64,000 bases of DNA from Lamellibrachia columna. Lineage: Eukaryota; Annelida; Polychaeta; Sabellida; Siboglinidae. A program made the position numbers and the translations under genes. How positions within the stretch are numbered: position 1 is the first letter of the stretch; the number at the start of each line of letters is the position of its first letter. Positions 58,504 through 64,000 of this stretch are shown piece by piece. Location of the stretch: NCBI GenBank assembly GCA_963662155.1, contig OY759270.1:52631374-52695373 (forward strand), given 5' to 3'. The notes beneath the pieces are model-generated. The model searched no databases, was not told the origin of the DNA, and saw nothing but the letters and a program-made list of their open reading frames with translations.

Positions 58504-58700
58504 ACTATATTATGTATGTTTTATTCAGCGCGGTATCAAGTCCTTGCGGCCGTTCAAAGCGCTTTTCACCATGCCTGGCCTTGACAAACATGTTTATGCT
58601 AACTAGTAACTGGGGTGAACGAAATTGCTCAGACTTGAAACGTCAGCGAGGTTATTCGACTGACGGCTCTACGTTCTGACCACTACACTACTGCAACTCA
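58504..58700 (-). mobile_element. Near full-length SINE family 1 (minus strand)
   Basis: On minus it starts GAGTTGCAGTAGTGTAGTGG, with a tRNA A-box-like TAGTGTAGTGGTCAGAACG and a B-box-like CGTTTCAAGTC. Then CACCCCAGTTACTAGTTAGC leads to the family tail GTGAAAAGCGCTTTGAACGG and GATACCGCGCTGAATAAAAC. The tail matches AAAGCGCTTTGAACAGTCCC and CCGCGCTATATAAGAA of the copy at 59,520-59,832. The 82-codon plus ORF here is a shadow. Confidence 0.7.
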
Positions 58701-58704
58701 TGTG

Positions 58705-59515
58705 TTAAAATTATGGAAAGGACAGCAAAATCAACATGTCTAGTGTTATGTCACGCAGTGTTAAAAATAACAACAGTCGCGCCGCTGCATGGCCTTGAAC
58801 TCGTCAAATGTTGTTTACGACAGTAGTCAGCGGCAACGTGTTTACGGTAAATGTTCGAGTCCGTTCCAGAATGTGTGTTTTCTGTATTGAAATTTGTATG
58901 CGTGTGTGCTAAAATTTGGGGGGTGTTTTTGGGGGAACAATTCGAATTTTGTTGTAACTTGTAAAATGTGTAGTTACTGTAGCCTACAAGCAACAATGTC
59001 ATGTCGACGTGCTGTGTTTTATATCACAAGTTGATAACAAGCCCGTCCTGTTGCATACGTGTTAACCATGAGCTATGTACGACTGCTACCAGAAATACCA
59101 TAAAACCGCAAACGAACCCGTTTGGTTATCTACGTCCACTAGTTTGCCGTTTCAGAACGCACAGAATCGTACGGTATGTCTCGAACGCTCATTTAAAAAA
59201 GTCCGCACGACTTACGGGTAAATGGTAAGAGTTGCCCCTTCGGCTTCGCCGTTGTTGTAGTAACCTGGGTTAATTAATTTAACGGCGTGGCCATCTGTTG
59301 TTGACGACATCTAGGATCAGGATTGACCCGCAGTGAAATAAAAAGCGACACAGGAGCGGCCGGATGGGGGGGGGCACACGAAGGTCCATAATTAGAACAT
59401 TTCCGTCAGTATCCGCTACGGGCGCGTTGAAGTTTAGCGATAAAGTTCAACCGGATTAATTTCTTCAGCTAAAGACTCGGTCCGGCGGTGTGCAGAAACT
59501 GTCTGGAACAACAGT
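58705..59515. other. No supported gene
   Basis: ORFs of 83 codons minus (58,751-59,002) and 75 codons plus (59,001-59,228) have no recognised domain. CCGGATGGGGGGGGGCAC near 59,361 is a G run. Confidence 0.4.
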
Positions 59516-59519
59516 GGAA

Positions 59520-59832
59520 CGCCATAGCCCTTACAGACTCATGCCCGTCCCCACGAGATTCGAACGAAGCCCATTTTAATTTTTTTTTAAACTATATACA
59601 CTAAATTTTCCACAGTTCACTCAGCTGTAAGAAATGAGTACCTGGCTACAGACAGAGATGGATATCGGAACGAATAGTCTTCGCGCAATAATTACAGCGT
59701 GGCTGAATTCTTCGCAGAGAAGTCGAGTAGGCGTCTGAATGAACAGGTCTGTCAGGGGGTGAAGTATAAAGCGCTTTGAACAGTCCCAAGGACTGGATTC
59801 CGCGCTATATAAGAACGTACCTTTAAATCAGG
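59520..59832 (+). mobile_element. SINE family 1, best preserved plus-strand copy
   Basis: A B-box-like GAGATTCGAACG lies at 59,555-59,566. After a T-rich spacer come CAGTTCACTCAGCTGTAAGA, ATTACAGCGTGGCTGAATTC, GAACAGGTCTGTCAGGGGGT, AAAGCGCTTTGAACAGTCCC and CCGCGCTATATAAGAACGTA. It serves as the in-window reference for the other pieces at 540, 43,937, 44,478 and 58,504. SINEs are moved by LINE enzymes; which of the LINEs here is the partner is unknown. Confidence 0.75.
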
Positions 59833-60625
59833 GAGTGTCAGTGTGGCAAGAAGTGTAAGGTCGACTTGTACGAGCCAGCGCGTGAGGGTAGCGTCGTTCC
59901 GGGACGCGACGACAGCGTGAATCACTGAGTACCCCGCGCTGCCAGTAAATACAGGTGTCAATGTTGATGTGGTCAATGGTAAGGGTAAGTAATAACGGAC
60001 GGAGTGCCCCCGTTCGCTAACAACCTCTGTGCTGTGACCTTCGGTTGTCATGTGGAACAGCCGCGCGGAATGGCAGCCAGTGTGAGGGGAGCGGTGCACG
60101 TAGACATAGGCCCCTGTACCATCCGTCTCTAGACAAGTCCATCAATTCAAACGCAACACTCGTTTAGTGTGTAATGTAAGTAGTAACTGTTGGTAATGGT
60201 AGTAAATCGCCACAGAATTGGGAGTTTAGTAACATGTCTTATATTGTGTGGAATACTGGCCAACGCTCCCAACGATTCAAACTGCCAGGGTTGTGTGCGA
60301 AGCGAAGTGCTGCTTAGTCGTGTTTGCTTGGAACTGAGTGGGTTAGAGCTTACGTCGTTGGGGTTCTGTTGTGCTGGTTATTGTGTCTGGCTGTGGGTTC
60401 CAATGTTACGTTATTGTCCGGGGAATATAGGAGAATTCTTGCTGTTGTGGATGGTATTTAAGGCTTTGCTATGGAGATGCCCTGATTAACCGAATAACGC
60501 TGTGATAAGTTTTGATAATTGAAGAAAATCGCCAGAGTTGGGAGTTTCATAATAATTGCAAGTCTGTTAACATTAACCTTACAACCCGGTGTAGGGGTGA
60601 GGAAGTGTACTGCTATACTACTAAG
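59833..60625. other. No supported gene; one small direct repeat
   Basis: AAATCGCCACAGAATTGGGA (60,206) and AAATCGCCAGAGTTGGGAG (60,527) are diverged direct copies. Between them lies a 99-codon plus ORF (60,190-60,489) with a hydrophobic N-terminus (SLVTCLILCGILANAPND), like a signal peptide. Without a domain, expression or codon evidence I do not call a secreted protein. Confidence 0.35.
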
Positions 60626-60628
60626 GTC

Positions 60629-60671
60629 ACACTAGTACAAGATATTATGATATAATATCTTGTACTAGTGT
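60629..60671. repeat. 20-bp perfect inverted repeat, 3-nt loop
   Basis: ACACTAGTACAAGATATTAT (60,629-60,648) is followed after GAT by ATAATATCTTGTACTAGTGT (60,652-60,671). All 20 pairs match. A further ATGATATCATGATAT palindrome follows. It could be a cruciform-forming foldback or an RNA hairpin. Confidence 0.95.
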
Positions 60672-60679
60672 ACATGATA

Positions 60680-62560
60680 TCATGATATGACATTCCACGG
60701 TTCAGTAATTTGAAGGCAGTCAGTTCAAGATTCCCCGTGCCTCCTCTTCTCATTGATACTTCCCCAAATTTCCAGGATTTCTTCCCCGTCCTTTCCCTTG
60801 ACTCCAGCCCCACCAAACACAAGCGGAACCCATTAATGTAGCCCGAACCCGGTCTTTACTCCGGTAACTTCCTTGTAGAGAGGGCCACGAACGTGCGCGT
60901 TCATGTAGACAACACAGAGAACGAACAGGACACCGCGTACGTTTTGTTGAAGGTTCTGTTAACACCTTTATTTTCCATTTCGCATACAACATTCACCATC
61001 ATCATCCATCACGCCGCCATCACGCTATGGTCGTCGCCATCACGCCGCTAGACATTAATATAACTCATACCAACACTGGTTGAAAGCTCGCGAAACATCG
61101 CCTCAACGGCCAACGAACAGTGTCAGCCCACCTGGCGTGAGACTAGATGGTCACAACCAAGACGTTCACTGAGCTACAACAGTTGCTGGCCACAAGACTG
61201 AGTCAGTTGCTATCACATACACCATAACCGGCGCGACGACACGTCCGCGACAACAGGCTGTGAAACCCTTAAAACAATAAACAATCGTACAAAATACATG
61301 TAGTTGTATTTACAACAGACTTCCGTCGTCGCGTCGGCAAGGGCGTCGCAGTCTTGAACAGGGCGTACCGATAATCAATTATGCAAACAGTATAATTTAA
61401 ACTAAAGCTACGGCGGAATGCATATTTGAAACGACTTCTGTAACTTTCAGTCTATCTCACATAAAACTCGCCCCAGACACTCCCATCAGCACGATAACGC
61501 CCGATGTCGTGACGTAGTCGACCACGGGGCAGAGAGGTCTACGACGATCTCAGTGCCAGTTGGATGCGGTGGTGATAACTAGCGCAACAAGTTCCTCTGT
61601 CGCCTGCGCCGCTGCGTTAGGGAGTGTGGCGATGACAAATCGCGCGTCTTGGCTAACAATGACTAGACTTGTGGCGGCAGACGACAGTGTCCACCTCCAA
61701 CTGCACTCTCCCTCCATTCCTCTCCCAGGTCGGCGGGCAAATAGCAGACCGGGTGGTCTAGAAATACTGATGACGGTAAACTAAAATTTGGGGAAGCGCT
61801 TTTTGCAAGCAGAACGCCGGAAAGGTAGAAAACTTCGAACGCTTGTTATGAACAAAGCTTCTACTTTCGTGGATTTACGAAGAAAATTATTTGCCACAGT
61901 GAATATAATTGGACACTTTTGAGAATGTTGCCGAATAACGACCACCGTGGCATCTGTAGTAATACTGCAACCGGTCAATGTGACCACGTCTTCCCCATCA
62001 TAGCAGACCTATACACGTCTTCAGTTCAATGATGGCAATGTCAGTGAAGTGCAGGATTTGCGTCAAAATCAAGACCAACAACCATCGAATCTCACTTGCA
62101 TAGAAATGAGAGCCTGTCTCATGGTGAATCCGTGCGACGGAGCAACAAGCCAGGTTAGTATAACACACTCACGCACGCATGCAAGCACGCTTAAATGCCG
62201 GTACGTTCCGTCGTCACGACGACGCACGATTATCTTCTGATGACCACTTCCGGTGAACAACTAGTGTAATTAAATAACGTTTCTAAAGTATCTCTCGTTC
62301 CGTCGATGATACGTAACGCCACAGTTTGTTAGGACAGCCACCTGGTTCGTCGAGCTATCGAACACACTAGCAAGCATTCTGCAGTAGCAATTCAAATCAA
62401 CGACACTACAACAACAACACTACAGATGTGATAGACTGGCGCGACAAACAGCTTTGACAATAATGTATTATACATTCCATTTGCAGATAGTAAATTAAAT
62501 TATTTAAATTAATACCCGGTTTAGCAAAACAGCGAACTGGTCTACGAGTCTAGAAAGAGA
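60680..62560. other. No supported gene
   Basis: Mixed sequence. CATCACGCCGCCATCACGCT-like repetition near 61,007-61,050 is minor. ORFs up to 80 codons on both strands show no recognised domain. Confidence 0.4.
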
Positions 62561-62567
62561 GTGGCCA

Positions 62568-62586
62568 TGACGTCACAGTGACGTCA
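62568..62586. promoter_or_regulatory. Two perfect CRE octamers, 11 bp apart
   Basis: TGACGTCA occurs at 62,568-62,575 and again at 62,579-62,586, start to start 11 bp, which is about one helical turn. This is the palindromic CREB/ATF consensus. No gene start is recognised nearby, so the role is unproven. Confidence 0.5.
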
Positions 62587-62589
62587 TTA

Positions 62590-64000
62590 AGAGTGAGATC
62601 AATGTCTTTGGACGTGACCAGTGCCCACTGGGGGCTCCGGCGACAGTCACCGTGGACATGTCGCCAATACATTAACAAAGTAGGCAGCCAGTTTATGCGA
62701 AAATAAATTAGCAAAAACAGCAGTACTAGAAATGGCCTAATTAAAACTGTCTAATTGGCACAAAGTTCCTAATGTTCAACAACGAGGCCATCGTTGTTTT
62801 AGCCAAATGGATTTTAGACCATGCATGGTCGTCTACATAGTAATGGCAACAATCTGTAATAGTTGCTGAACTTAACAATGCTAATGTGAGCCAAACTTGA
62901 ATATGAACAAGATAGTTGTAACACAAAATGGCCCATGCAATATGTTGGCGAGATACACAGGTTTGCTTCCTACTTCATCCCCGCTCCTACAGTTTCTGGT
63001 GCCAGAAGTGGGATGCGTGCACATTACACTCAAACTCTTCCTCTTCTCATACATACCATACAACAGGGCACATAATATTACACAACAATTTAAAATATAC
63101 ATTGATTTTTAACATCTGTACAGCAAGTATCATAGAAAAGTTTAAATAGGTACTTAAAATACTTAATTATTTAGTATTAATGTTACACTAATCTGATGAA
63201 ATCTCCGAACAGGATGAAGTAAGATGTAATATGCGGGGTTCATAGTATTGGGACGGGACATGATATAGCATAATAATGTTGCTAAATCCAACAGCATTAC
63301 CACAGTAAATCTACATTATAACTATATAACAACTGGTTACTACTTAATTAACGCTCTTGCGTACACTGTGAAATGCAACTGGCTGGAAACGTGACAAAAT
63401 GTCTCAACTACAAGCAACAACAGTTCACACTGCACGCTTAGTATCTGTTCTTCGTAACGGTGAAAAGAGATTGTCGTATCTGATATTAATAACAACGAAG
63501 GAATACTGATTACATATCCCCTGTCATCGCAATATTCTGGGCTATAAAACCTCAAAATAAACAGGCTTAATAAGGATTTCGCAAAAATTTAACAACAGCA
63601 AACATCAACTAACTAGCTAACTAACCAGTAATGAATGAACGAGCACTGGAGAGCTCAGTTTGAATCACTTTGGCCAGTGGCCGAGCGCAAACAACCACAA
63701 AATAACGTGAAAGATGCAGTTGTGGCACATCGAATTATCCATTAACTGAAGTAAAAAGCATCCTCACCCCCTCTCAGACTGACTAGACCCAGACACATTG
63801 ATCGCTCCAGAATATTCTTGCCCAACACTTTTCGTTATCTCCATTGTTACCATGGTGACCTGACGAACCGAGTCGCCAAGCACACTTCACACACAGCTGG
63901 TATAAAATGTTCACACGCACACACATATTAGTAGTAACAATGATATATATGGCAGTATGTGTGTGGGCATGTATATAAACATACATGTACACGTACATAC
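62590..64000. other. No supported gene; simple CA/TA sequence at the end
   Basis: ORFs of 60-73 codons without domains lie at 62,741-63,149 and 63,340-63,555. The window ends in weak CA-rich (63,910-63,930) and TATGTGTGTG/ACATACATG-rich (63,945-64,000) sequence. Confidence 0.4.

Noticed and set aside
60190..60489. Small secreted protein with a signal-peptide-like N-terminus
   Set aside because: Only a hydrophobic stretch supports it; no domain, no conservation evidence, and the start lies inside a small repeated segment.

Overview
The window is metazoan nuclear DNA with no recognisable intact host gene. Evidence for an animal genome: non-LTR retrotransposons with APE endonuclease and reverse transcriptase, a hAT transposase relic, tRNA-derived SINEs, long satellite and minisatellite arrays, and (TA)n/(CGTG)n microsatellites. 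There is no dense ORF packing and no Shine-Dalgarno/operon layout. The SINE and LINE types look like those of marine invertebrates and I lean towards a mollusc, but no single-copy gene here fixes the species.

Layout. 1-8 kb: a degenerate SINE, then a 55-bp satellite (34 units), a GC-rich 20-bp array, a 21-bp array and a 12-bp array that abuts a reverse-transcriptase fragment; a 37-bp repeat; and the 3' end of a second LINE type. 8.03-29.32 kb: one uninterrupted satellite array of about 320 monomers (67 bp, with a 61-bp variant). It is nested: monomer, then a 28-monomer 1864-bp higher-order unit, then a direct tandem duplication of 7602 bp. 29.3-37.2 kb: mostly unannotatable DNA, a candidate inverted-repeat element with AAATGC subterminal hexamers, a small MITE-like element, a sliver of LINE coding sequence and a tRNA-headed SINE. 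37.2-40.4 kb: a decayed CR1-like LINE with an SGNH/esterase-type ORF1 and a broken ORF2. 40.4-43.4 kb: duplicated G-rich tracts, a 16-bp array of about 97 units and a (TA)n/(GTGTGC)n microsatellite. 43.9-44.6 kb: pieces of a SINE, apparently split. 45.0-45.6 kb: a CpG-dense segment with E2F-like sites. 47.42-49.80 kb: a hAT element with recognisable ends, a broken transposase and two internal minisatellites. 50.9-51.46 kb: a minus-strand LINE relic. 51.76-54.24 kb: a second, differently damaged copy of the 37-40 kb LINE family. 56.13-56.5 kb: another LINE RT C-terminus. 57.7-64 kb: a weak inverted-repeat candidate, two SINEs, a 20-bp perfect hairpin, a double CRE and otherwise featureless DNA.

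How it fits together: this is a repeat-dominated, probably heterochromatic or intergenic region. Several minisatellites arose inside transposon coding sequence, sometimes in codon phase, so decayed elements seem to have seeded tandem arrays. Nearly all long ORFs here are by-products of repeat periods that contain no stop codons.
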